This document shows positions 14,801 through 24,900 of a stretch of 64,000 bases of DNA, piece by piece (position 1 is the stretch's first letter; every line of letters begins with the position of its first letter). This stretch comes from Notospermus geniculatus. Taxonomy: Eukaryota > Nemertea > Pilidiophora > Heteronemertea > Lineidae. The notes beneath the pieces were generated by a model, which was not told where the DNA came from, made no database searches, and worked only from the letters and a program-made list of their open reading frames with translations. The DNA lies in the NCBI GenBank assembly GCA_002633025.1, contig NMRB01001027.1, positions 78,156 to 142,155 of the forward strand, written 5' to 3'. Position numbers and translations under genes: made by a program.

Positions 14801-17800
14801 GAAGCAGAATAAGAGCGGACAAATACCGGCTTTTTTTGTAGTGGAAGCGCAACTAGAATGTAATGCCCCGATATCAGATGCCCGCTTCTTTTGTTCAGGG
14901 GACATCTGGACCCATATTCATAAAACTACTTAAGTCTAAGTGTGACACTTATCCTTTGTTCAACACAAAAGATAAGTATCACACTTAGACTTAAGTACTT
15001 TTATGAATATGGGTCCTGGTAACAGAAGTTCCCTTAAGACCCTTAATCCGTCAGAATCTATTGTTGTGGGGCACCTCATATCGGGGGGCGTGACATTCTA
15101 CGACACCGGTTCCAAGTGCAGTGGTTGACCACACTTGGAACCGGCTTAAGACGGTTCTATAGAACCGCTTATGACTACGACCCAACGGAACTTAGATTGC
15201 TGTCTCACCTGTTTGGACACCACGCTGAAGATCGTAGATTTAACTTTTAAGCCTATAACTAAATCTAAAATTATCAATATTAATCGTCCTACAAAAAGAA
15301 CCTGCAAATAAAAAAAATTACTTGGTGAGTGAGAAATGTGAATATCTCCTGACAACTAAGGTACATGTATTTCTTTGTTACAGTAATTTCTCCAACTACA
15401 AGTACCGTTTTACAATGCCAAATGCTGGCGGCGATGGTCGAGGGTTATGGTACAGGTAATTACCAGTTGTTCTTCAGATGATGTCTATCTAATCCCAATC
15501 CACAGTTACAGCAATAAGAGGCGAACCTGTGCAAAACATTGGAAATGATAAAGATACTCTGATGAACGTGTACATGTAGTTTCACATTCTATCTCAAGGT
15601 TGGTAATACCAGTCAATCTTGAGTGCGGGCCAACAATCATGACAATGTAGTTGAACACAGCTTTAGAATGCTGCTCAACGTAAAGGAGTTCCTCAAGGCT
15701 ATTGTCCTCAACACTAACAAAAGCCTTGAGGAACTCCTTTACGTTGCAGCATTCTAAAATACGGACCAATGTATTCCTACTATTTTCAGAAAGCAAATTT
15801 AAATCGAGAAGAGCGTCCGTGGATTATTACCTTCGGGCACAGACCAATGTACTGCAGCAACTTTGCCCACGGACAAACCTCATTGGATCATTGCGTCAAT
15901 CCGTCAAATCCGGTAGGTCATCATTAGAGGCGTTTTAGTTCGAGTTGTAAACATTACGGTTTGTTTATTTACATGGTTGATTATAATAGTTATTTTTCCT
16001 CGGACAGGTGGCAGCACCGTGTATACCAAAATATTAATGTTATCTATTTTGCTATCTATCTTGATAAATATTCTTGTAACTGAAATATATTTATGATTTT
16101 ACGCTCAAAAACAAAGAAAAAGTTGTGAAAGGCGAGATTTAATTCGATTTTATCTGATTTGTTAGTACCGGAAGTTGACAATAGGTAATAGACAATAGGC
16201 ACACCGTAGTGTTTACAATTCCAACTAAAAAAAACGCCTTTAATTTTTACCGCCAGCAGCAGTCATTGTGATGTCACTGATAAGCTGATGCAATGACATA
16301 CATACATGTATGCTTGATTTGACTGTATGGGAAAACATGCAAAATGGTGGATAAAAACCGGATTGTTTCACCTTTGCCGAGGCGACTACATTGCATGACT
16401 AGAAAAAACGAACCATCAGTATTCCATTGCAAAAAGATGCAAAAATGCACATGTATACGTGTATGTAGGACCTACCTCAAGAATGCACTGGTAAAAATGA
16501 TGTTGGTTTTCTTTAAATGATGTTAGTTTTCCCTTGCAAAAAGATGAAAAGATGCACATTCATGTAATGTACACAAACATGTACGTACGTCAAGAAACGG
16601 TGATTTTCATCGTTTCGACGGGGACCCGTCGCCATCTGGATTTCTACGCAGAATTCTCGCGTGCTCACTTAAGCCTGGGTCACAAATGCCACCGGGCGCC
16701 GTACGATTTTCCCCACCCAGCGGCTTGCTGTGGATTTTTGAGACTGAAACTCAGATCGAAGCTGAATTATGCCGAAATCGCCTCAATGGATAAGCGGAAA
16801 TTAAACTAGATCAAACTGGGCACCGTAGAAATTGGCCAAAATGTATGTTTTTACTCGCCGTACGGTCGCCGTACGGGCCCCGGAGTGGATATGTGACCCA
16901 GGCTTTATTTGGTACGAAAAGTCTCTGATCTCGTTACCAATCATGCACATCAACCAGTGAGATGTTGTGGTGAGTCTACCAGATTAGGCAGGCACACGCC
17001 ATAGAAATCCAAGATGGCGCAGGGTGTTGTCGAACGCTGAATCAGTGTTCTCCAGTAGGCCTAAACATTTCCTTTGGTTTTCATTACTTTCATCTTCTGC
17101 CACACCGATAGATCAGGGTTGGCGATCCAAGGAAGGGCTGGCAAGGTCTCGAAAGTCTCTTCTACAAATACGGTGTTGATGTGGAGGTCGCTGCTCACGA
17201 ACACTCGTTCGAGAGGATGTGGCCTGTCTTCAATATGAGGGTCTGCAACGGCAGCCGTTCGGCCCCCTACACAAACCCAAATGCTCCAGTACACTTGGTC
17301 ACTGGATCGGCGGTGAGTAACTTGCGTGATTGGTTTTATGCGATACAACAGGGAGGTTTAAAATCAAACGATAAACGTAAACTTTACGACAACGTTATTT
17401 TTCATACAACACATTAAGCAGATTTTACATGTATGTTGCATTTTCGGTTCAAAAAAACGTTGTCGTTGACGTTACGGTTTATCGTTTGATTTCTAAACCT
17501 CCCTTGGTTCTATAATTATGAAATCTTTCTTAGTGGAAGTTCAACACAAATTCGTCTGAGTCATCATAAAGAATTTCGTCTAATTACGCCATGCCTCCTA
17601 TTCTATCAAATGAGATAAGTCCCCGGTCAATGGCATCATTCTAGCAGGGAGGTACATGTAGGTCTACCTTATCGACTTTTTTTCGTGGATCCAGAACATC
17701 GGTAGAAAAACTGCAAATGACGTTGCTAGACATGAAATTCGTAATTTTCGCATTCTTTTCAGGGAAACTCTGAAGGCCAGGCTCATTTCTTTCGGATACC

Positions 17801-18682
17801 TTGGGTGTGGAGCGCAACACACACGGATGATTATGGTTTCAACCTGGTGAAGGTCTTCAACAAGACGCATATGAATATTAAATACATCTCAACAGATAAG
17901 GTACGCGCTGGTCACCTACAAAATGGATACGTTTTTTAACGAGAAAAGTCGTGAGGAATCTGAATTAACCATACATCAACATACGTGCATTGCAATGTGG
18001 ACATTAGGTCACAGTGAACGCACAAGCTCCGACTTTCACTGCAACGACATCTACATTGTATGTAAGCCCATAATGCCAGTGATGCGTTTGGTAGTGTTAT
18101 AACATGCTTGGACAATGAACGGCCAAGACGTCATTTGGGAGAACTACAGTAAATAGTTGACCAACATCTTTGTTGGAAAGGTGTATCGTCAGCCTACAAT
18201 AGAAGGCAAATTCGAAACCAAATTTGCAGTCATGTTCTTAGAAACATCTTCGCCATTGGTGGAAATCACGTCTCGCTTGTCCACTACGGCGATCGAATGC
18301 GCAGTTGCAACGCTACTCAGTTGCAAAGCAAGTCGCAAAGCAAAATCAGGTTGAAAATCAAGGTGGATTCCCCGCTTTTGCAGTATGATCTGCTACTCTA
18401 CAATGTTCATTACAAGTGGCGTGAGCCTGAATTCTGTTAAATGCTGTATTTCAGGATGGTAAGGTAATGGACGACATAATGTTGATCAAAGAAAAACGCG
18501 GAGAGGACGTCTACACCTGCCACATGAGTATGGACGATGATTACGATGAACGAAAGAAGAACGAATTTGAAAAGGTGGTCAACTATTTTGAATACAAAGC
18601 ACGAAAGTTACGAGAAAAGCAACGAAAAATGAAGATTGTTGATGATTTTTATTTTGAGGAAAGAGCCAGAGAGCGTTTATGA
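8900..18682 (+). CDS. Purple acid phosphatase, type A (PAP-A), probably defective
   Basis: Secreted or lysosomal metallophosphatase of the ACP7 family. Exons: 8900-9026, 11503-11700, 12206-12414, 13316-13413, 15384-15455, 15790-15912, 17112-17312, 17763-17900 and 18455-18682. The first ATG after an in-frame stop is used; residues 14-30 form a signal sequence or anchor. The N-terminal FN3-like domain (MTFTWVTF...LQPGATY) is followed by metal sites GDLG (D142), GDFAYD (D171, Y174), GNHE (N206), GHRPMYC and AHEHSFERMW, then a charged tail. The 209-nt exon equals two PAP-B exons fused (183+26). Odd: the 115-nt part matching PAP-B FDVGPIHFVAWDTE...LEDDL is missing between 15455 and 15790. Joining the flanking exons breaks the frame and reaches a stop within a few codons. 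It is either a pseudogene or uses an exon I did not recognise. Confidence 0.8.
9527..9624. repeat. Foldback element in PAP-A intron 1
   Basis: Arms of 33 bases, TGTTTCATAAAGTGACTTTA... and exact inverse, with a 31-base loop. Confidence 0.8.
10004..10430. repeat. Foldback element in PAP-A intron 1
   Basis: CATACTCTGGTTTCGTGTTT at the left and AAACACGAAACTAGAGTATT at the right are inverted arms of about 30 bases. The centre carries a second, smaller CTCAATGCATACT / ATGCATTGAGTAT pair. Confidence 0.65.
10624..10771. repeat. MITE-9 foldback in PAP-A intron 1
   Basis: GGTGACAGACTGGTCCGTAT and its inverse form the ends; the right side carries a doubled CGGACCGTATA. Confidence 0.7.
11750..12139. 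repeat. MITE-6 long copy in PAP-A intron 2
   Basis: Starts GGTGTGAAAGGAAAG and ends ACATTCTTTACTGTTACATC. An internal AAAGGAAAGAATGTCCCC restarts the same motif, so two copies appear merged. Its pair is 28856-29255. Confidence 0.55.
12576..12728. repeat. MITE-1 copy (pair of 29713-29865)
   Basis: MITE-1 is defined by ends AGGGAG(G)TTTAAGAAATC and inverse, TCAAACGATAAACGT just inside, and AACAACGTTATTTTTCATAC with TTTTCGGTACAAAAATAACG towards the centre. Length is about 150-165 bases. It has no coding capacity. This copy lies in PAP-A intron 3. Confidence 0.85.
12868..13052 (-). repeat. tRNA-derived SINE-like element (pair near 29990-30193)
   Basis: Minus strand shows GGGTTCGAATCTC, a good B box, and an A-box-like GGTGATATGTAGTGG about 35-40 bases upstream. 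Spacing fits a tRNA-derived polymerase III promoter. The 3' tail is not clear. Confidence 0.5.
13867..14853. mobile_element. 987-bp nested foldback insertion in PAP-A intron 4
   Basis: Terminal inverted repeats GTTGCGCTTCCACTACAAAA. A 5-base target duplication TAGAA flanks it at 13862-13866 and 14854-14858, and the empty site in the partner copy has one TAGAA at 31055-31059. The interior holds repeated AACTAAATAGATCCGCACTT arms and a separate hairpin (about 14336-14412). No transposase is seen, so it would be non-autonomous. Confidence 0.88.
15040..15175. repeat. Right half of an older nested foldback
   Basis: GACGGTTCTATAGAACCGCTTATGA here answers CATAAAGCGGTTCTAT near 13828. A second inverted pair (ATGTAATGCCCCGATATCAG near 14858 and CTCATATCGGGGGGCGTGAC here) sits inside it. 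The same layout without the 987-bp insert is at 31015-31280. Confidence 0.55.
15661..15764. repeat. MITE-7 copy just before PAP-A exon 15790
   Basis: TTTAGAATGCTGCTCAACGT at the left is inverted at the right around CTCAAGGCTATTGTCCTCAA. It occupies the interval where the missing 115-nt PAP exon would be expected. A second, polymorphic MITE-7 is at 32083-32201. Confidence 0.75.
17350..17504. repeat. MITE-1 copy (pair of 33399-33553)
   Basis: Inside the PAP-A intron after the HxH exon, 37 bases past the donor site. Ends read AGGGAGGTTT and AAACCTCCCT. Confidence 0.85.
18239..18365. repeat. MITE-4 partial copy in the last PAP-A intron
   Basis: CATTGGTGGAAATCACGTCT, CGGCGATCG and TTGCAAAGCAAGTCGCAAAG match the full element at 61135-61566; only about one third is present. 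Confidence 0.6.
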
Positions 18683-18942
18683 TGTTTTTCTTGGTATTTT
18701 ATCAATTAGCACGATATGTTCGAAGGTAGATGAATTCTTTTATGACTGCTGTAAAGGCAATCAACTATTTTGAATACAAAGCACGAAAGTTACGAGAAAA
18801 GCAACGAAAAATGAAGATTGTCGATGATTTTTATTTTGAGGAAAGAGCCAGGGAGCGTTTATGATGTTTTTCTTGGTATTTTATGAATTATCACGATATG
18901 TTCGAAGGTAGATGAATTCTTTTATGACTGCTGTAAAGGCCA
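18579..18942 (+). repeat. 182-bp tandem duplication of the end of PAP-A's last exon
   Basis: TCAACTATTTTGAATACAAA recurs at 18579 and 18761. The unit covers the last part of the coding exon, the TGA and about 75 bases of 3' UTR. The second unit is outside the reading frame's stop, so the protein is unchanged. The partner gene (34688-34915) has a single unit. Confidence 0.9.
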
Positions 18943-19018
18943 GGACTGGGTTGTTCAAAACACCGTTTGTGCCACATGTAACATGTATTTTGGCGTTATC
19001 TCTAACGTGGCGTTTTAT

Positions 19019-20050
19019 CAGTCGACCCGCAAAGGTCCTTTTCTACGGCAGATTTATTTTGCGCGCGGGAAAATAATAGGCGATCGGGGCCCTCGACGAG
19101 GCTTCTCGAGTACCTCATTCGAGAAATCGGACACCTCGCACAAAATTGCGTTTATCGAGAAGACCGTTCAAATTCAACCACATAAACCATATATCAGTGT
19201 TTAGCTAAGACATTGAGCTTTCCATTAGTGTAATTTATTTTGCCATAAAGCAAACGAGTGAAGAGAAATCATTTAAGAAATTTCGTCCTACGCACAGAAT
19301 TGGAGGTCATTTGGAGTAGAGCGTTGTCAAAAACATCGCCATAACTCCATAAATATTTGCCTGCATAAAACCAGCAAAACTGAATAGACGAAGAAACTAT
19401 CAATCTCCAATCTGTGTTAATTTCATACTTCGGCATGGTATTCCAAGTTTTTGTACGCAGTTTGAACAGCAGTAGGTAACGATTCTCGCAGCCATAACCT
19501 GGTTCCTTGGACGTCGACGTGGCGCTGATTGACGATTCTAGCAGTCAGCGCCACCGTCGGAGCCCATGGAACCAGGTTAGACAATGGATAAAGGGAAGGA
19601 GATTTCTTGAAAATGTGGTTGTGTTTCGGGGTGATTTTCAACCCCTCAGACATGCGTGCATAAAACCACGCTTCGCATGTGGATTCTTCTATGTTATAAC
19701 AACCCGAATGACCTAAGCAGAAGTTTCAAAATACTATTCCAAGAAAGTGTACGCACTTTGAAGAACGCCTGTTTTCGAAAACACAAGGTTACCTTTCGAT
19801 CGATAACTCGGCCAAAACTGAACCGATTTCGATGAAATTTTCGGCAACTTTCGTAGAGAAACATCCATCAACATGTAAACATCACGCCACCTTCAAACGT
19901 CTGACTAATCGTGCGTAATTAGTGATTGTTTTATAGCGTCTGCTACGCCTACGTCACTGCCTCGCTTTCGTTCAGTGATTTAGCAGTTAGTACCGCCAAA
20001 TACCGCAGCTGACACGTCGTGGCGCTGTTCATACCTTTGCGGGTCGACTG
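19019..20050. mobile_element. About 1.03-kb element with 18-bp terminal inverted repeats
   Basis: CAGTCGACCCGCAAAGGT at the left and exactly its inverse at the right. Flanks are TAT and TAA, so a TA target duplication is possible. The partner copy lacks it near 35092. An inner foldback with GGCGCTGATTGACG... lies at about 19490-19580. No transposase frame is seen. A second inverted pair (GGAATAGGAGCAGTCAGC and GCTGACAGCTCCTATTGC) continues to about 20235. Confidence 0.75.
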
Positions 20051-21120
20051 TAATGGAATAGGAGCAGTCAGCCGCGCATATTGCTAACAGATGGCAGCAC
20101 AGTCTTAGCGGACCAAATGTACAGGAAATCTATTATGATCGCTGCTCGATCGATAATGACTGGGTCCGCTAGATGCATTGAATTGGGCCCTAGTGACACC
20201 TAGTGGTCAACTCGCTGACAGCTCCTATTGCAATAGGCTCAAATGATGGAGATAACGCCAAAATACATTATACATGTACATCATGTAGCACTAACGTCAC
20301 TAGTGACAATAAATGCTGTTTTGAACAACCGGGCGCTGCCCTTGATGTATCGTTCCGTGTTTTAAATGATATTGAAGTTTTATTTGCTTTAAAAAATCGT
20401 GTACATACATGTATGCTATTCAAGTCAACTTTCATAGGATTTCGATGTCTACACTTTTTGTAATTTATTCTGTTTCAATAATTACTTTGACGTACATGTA
20501 TGCACTTCACATTCAATTTTATGAAACAACATGCCAACTGTAAACGTACGTACAGGAGACACCACAAAATGACAATCTCTATAACGCCGAGAAATATAGG
20601 TACACAATGTATGATCAGAATGATCAAGTCGAAGCATTTTCAAAAATACCAATAAAACTGTGATTTTGTTACATGTATCTTCTGCTAACGTTATTGTCTT
20701 AATTATTTTAGCTTTTCAGTTATTTCACATCGGGAAAATATACAACCATATATAGGCCTACCTCTAACCGGGAAAAATATTCCCCTCGAAAAGTGTCCAC
20801 TTTTATTGTTCTTTAACGAGTTAAGAGCCTCCGTCTCTTGTCTCAAGAACACAGTATATGTACATGTAATTTAAAACGTCCCTTTAAAACATGGATGTTG
20901 TATAAAGGTGTAATACTTTTGATTAAAAAAACTGTTTGATAAACAACATCCCAATGCGGCGTACTAGCACCACAGGGCGTCGCTGCGAGCGTTGTGACCG
21001 AAATTTCTTTTTTTCTCACGTTATTTCAGTTTACTTCTGGCATGAAAAATAACCCGTTTGTTTTGGTCACCCGACAGTAAAACTTACATCATCTTGTAAT
21101 AGATGAAAATTTCTCTAATT

Positions 21121-21376
21121 AAAGGAGTTAGACGCCGAAGTTGTAAACAAGCTGGTTTGTTTACAAACATGGTCGGCAAACTAGTTTTATTCCTTCGTGA
21201 AGGTGGCAGCACTAGTGGCGCCCCGTGATCGTTAGACTGGTGCCCGGTCCAATGCAACTCACTCACGATATTCACGTCAGTACAAATCACCGACAATAGG
21301 TGGCAGCACCGCAGGCGTCGCGTGGATAGAGAACCAGTGAGTGAGTGTTTAAAACTTGGACGTCCAGCTCCTTTAA
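21121..21376. repeat. MITE-2 foldback
   Basis: AAGGAGTTAGACGCCGAAGT at the left; the right arm is its imperfect inverse. Internal arms CAAGCTGGTTTGTTTACAAA and GGTGGCAGCAC. A second copy is at 42799-43042 in a different place. Confidence 0.75.
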
Positions 21377-21907
21377 GTTCATTGCTTTTTCCTTAAAATG
21401 ACGAAATATGATACCGGTACCGATAAATACATATGTTTTTCCTTAAAACGACGAAATATGATACCGGTATACCGATAAATATACGTTTTGTCTGTAGAAA
21501 AATGTACACTACATGTCACTTTTTTATGACGCGACGTCAACACCTAAAATGACGTCAAGGTCACTTCGCTCGCAGCGCCGACCTGTTCTCATAAGGGCCT
21601 ATTTTTTTACCGGACTCTTTTTCCTGGCGATATCCTTCGTTCCTCACCTGCGGGACGAACTGGTGATCAGATATATCAGCTTAGTTCGAGATAATATATA
21701 GGTATCGGTCACCAGGTCCGTGTCAAGAACAATTCAACTTCAATAAACATTTTTCAACCGATATGATATTGAGGTCGAACAGAAAATCGATGGTCACAAT
21801 TACGACATATCATATTGACATCTTTCGTCAGCTGACAGTTCATAAGGAAGTATCATAAGTGACAGGTCAAATCGCACGCGTCTCTTAAGAAAGGAAAGTG
21901 AGGAAAA

Positions 21908-24900
21908 ATGAAGGGTATCCTTCTGGGAGTCCTGCTGGGACTTGCTGTACAGATCAATGGTCAGATCTATTATCAGCCTGAGCAGATTCATCTGTCCTAT
22001 GGGGGTAAGTGTGAACCCTTGGGATTGATTAGCATAGGGTAGTGCATATGGCCTTATCCTGAAGAAATCAGGTCCTCTTAGCATCGACCCCCCAAGCTCA
22101 CAGGCAGTAACCCATCGCACCTCACCTCGACCTCAGCACCCAACATTCACCTTCAGAAATCAGGAAGAGAATTCAGGAAATGCCATCATCAGGCCGGGGA
22201 AAACCATGAACAGTGGTCGATGGCAAAGACGCACAGCTTTTGTTTAAAGGCCACTTTAAGGTACTGTCACACTGCAGAGGTACATGTAGTTCTCAAAACG
22301 TCCTGCGCTGTCCTAAAAATCGTAAAACTGGCTAGAACGTGTAACGTTGACCAAATAATGCCTCGAAGTTCTGCAGCACCCTTCCCGTCCAAGTCATTCT
22401 CCATGAAGTTCGTAAAAAGACTGTAAAAAGTTGCCACTAGCCTACATTTATACCTCCACTCCGTTCGCACACAGTTTGAACCCGTTCGATGATGAAATAT
22501 TTGGAGAAATTGTTCTCGTATAGTGTAGTTTTCCTAATGTTCTTTCCTCAGTGTGTTCACAACTTTAAGGGCCTGTCACACTGAAGTACATGTAGTTCTG
22601 AAAACGTCCTGCCGCGTCCTAAAAAAATCATAAAACGGGCTAGAACGTGCAACCCTTGGCCAAATAATGCCTCGATGTACTGGAGCACCCTTTCCGTCCA
22701 TGAACTTCGTAAAAAGACTGTAAAAAGTTGCCACTACGTCCACTCCGTTCGCACACAGTTTGAGCCCGTTCGCCGGGCAAAATTTTCAAGAACGTACTGA
22801 GAACTAGCTCAGTGTGATTGGGGCATTAAGAACTTTAAGGCCCGTCGTTTACATGTACTTACCGTCTGCCAAGTAACTTCCTTTTGATTTTGATTTCAAA
22901 AATGCAATACACCTGTCCAAGAGCCTACAGTTATCACACTTGCTTTGCACCAAACAACTGTCTTGTCCAAGTTAGTGAATCATGCATCGTGCACTGTCGG
23001 TTTCCTCCTCCGATTGTAGCGCAATTCCTTTATTTACAGCCGATCCAACCCAGATGATAGTAACCTGGGTAACCTTCGACAATGCATCAGTTGCCATGGT
23101 CCAATATGGCCTTCAATCATTTTCGGAGAAAACGTCGGAGGGCATCGTCGAGAAATTTGTCGATGGCGGATCCGAAAAGAGGGTGCTTTACATGTACAGA
23201 GTAAATGCGACGGGCCTACAACCTGGCGAAAAATACAGTAAGTGTCGCTCATTGAAGGAATGTGTACATGTACATCATTACATTGCTACGTTTGTGCTAC
23301 ACTGTATCTGGTGCAGCACGATTTCTTCGTCCCGCGTAACTGGCCCTTTTCAAGTTGCTGTACGATACTAAGTGTATTACCAAAATGTCAGTGAAATACG
23401 CTGAAGACAAAATTGCGTGGAGACAGAATTGATCACAAATGAAAGGAGGACCAAAATGACGTGACGAATGATGTAACTGTGTTGATAATGATGCTTAGTA
23501 TTTTGGTGAAATTTGCGTCATACATGTATCTTAGAGTACCCCACCTCTTCGAAGAAATTCAGTCAAAACTGAGTCCTTTACTAAAAATGTTTAGAATTCA
23601 CTAAAAACAAATACGTAGAGGCAAAATTGTGAAATAAGCCGACCACGGAAAGGACCAAATTGATGAAGAGTAGGACCTACCATGTGTTGATTTGTTGGTA
23701 GTCTCGCTTGCCAGACGCCACGGGCTCACCCCTTCGGTAAATCACACTCCGCGTCTGGCTCTTTTAGAGATTAACAGTCGTGAAGACCGCGTGGTGGCAG
23801 CACGGGTCCTTGGGTTTTCCCAACCTCGTTCGCTTTCTGACAATATGGCGAGTGGTCCAAGGTTGTCTGAGCGAACTATACCCCTGGGGACGGGGTTGGG
23901 TTTTTCCTGGAAGTAATTTCCGCGGGAATTATGAGTGAGAAAGCGTGGTGATTGGCTGGAGCCCAGTGGAGTGCCATCTAGTGGTGTTACCGGCTTTTGA
24001 GCCCCAAATGTGCCAGTGTGTAGGAGACCGGGACGTCGGATACACACTGGGGCCGAGTGTAATTTGTTGGTTAACGAAGTATCTTTTCGTGATTTCATAA
24101 TAGAGTACCGCGTCGGGAGTCCCCTCGGTTGGAGCAGTATTTACACGTTCACCGCCATGAAGAGTGGAAACTCTTGGAGCCCCCGTTTTCTCCTCTTCGG
24201 AGATATGGGTAACATCAATGCGCAGTCTATGGCAAGACTGCAGACAGAGGCGGAAGAGGGCAATGCGGACTTCGCCATCCATGTAGGTATGTATACGTAC
24301 AGATACAGATACATCACTTCGTTGGAGTGGGTAGTGGTTGTTTGTTCTGCTCTCACAACACGGCTGGGCCTATCATTATGTTGGACTTTACTTTGCTGGA
24401 GCAAACACTACACACACCAACATTATTCTACATAAATTTGATTCAGTCAGCATTTTCACATGAAAAAATTCTCCTGAAAAGAATTTTCGCAGCAAATCAG
24501 CTTGCCATGAGATGCATATTGATGCTGAATATATGGTACTAGCAACAAAAATTCATGGAAGTGAGCTCGATTATTTGGGGTTGCAATGACTGACCTCGGA
24601 ATGAACTACCCCCGCATAACAGCGATGTTACTTGGGAGGATCGTAGTAGGTTCGGACCTCGTGACCTTATCTTTAATTAAAAAATATGAGTGCATGTGTC
24701 CCAATTAAGAATCAGGACGGACGATAGGTTGATAAATAGAACGCTGTACGTTGTGACAGTCACGATTTAGAAACATCTTTATTGTCACATGACTCTTCTC
24801 CTTCAGGTGATTTTGCTTATAATATGGACGATGTAAGTTGAATTTTATCTTATCATCGTATCACTCTGAGCTGTCATAGGCAATAAACCCGAATTTGGCA

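Larger units (their letters stand above)
10925..20712 (+). repeat. Segmental copy A (partner 27971-35780)
   Basis: Exons and introns of PAP-A match 27971-35780 nearly base for base. In exon comparisons I see 3 differences in 209 bases, 2 in 201 and about 5 in 228. Large length differences come from the inserted elements at 13867-14853 and 19019-20050 here and at 32083-32201 and 34257-34472 there. The match starts at GAATTCTAGACTGGG and ends at GTTATTGTCTTAATTATTTT. Confidence 0.9.
18683..21907. other. PAP-A to PAP-B intergenic region
   Basis: No exon recognised. It contains the duplicated 3' end of PAP-A, a terminal-inverted-repeat element (19019-20050), an AATAAA at 20308-20313 that matches one 248 bases after the PAP-A' stop, and a MITE-2 element (21121-21376). 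PAP-B's promoter should lie in the last few hundred bases; no TATA box stands out. Confidence 0.45.
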
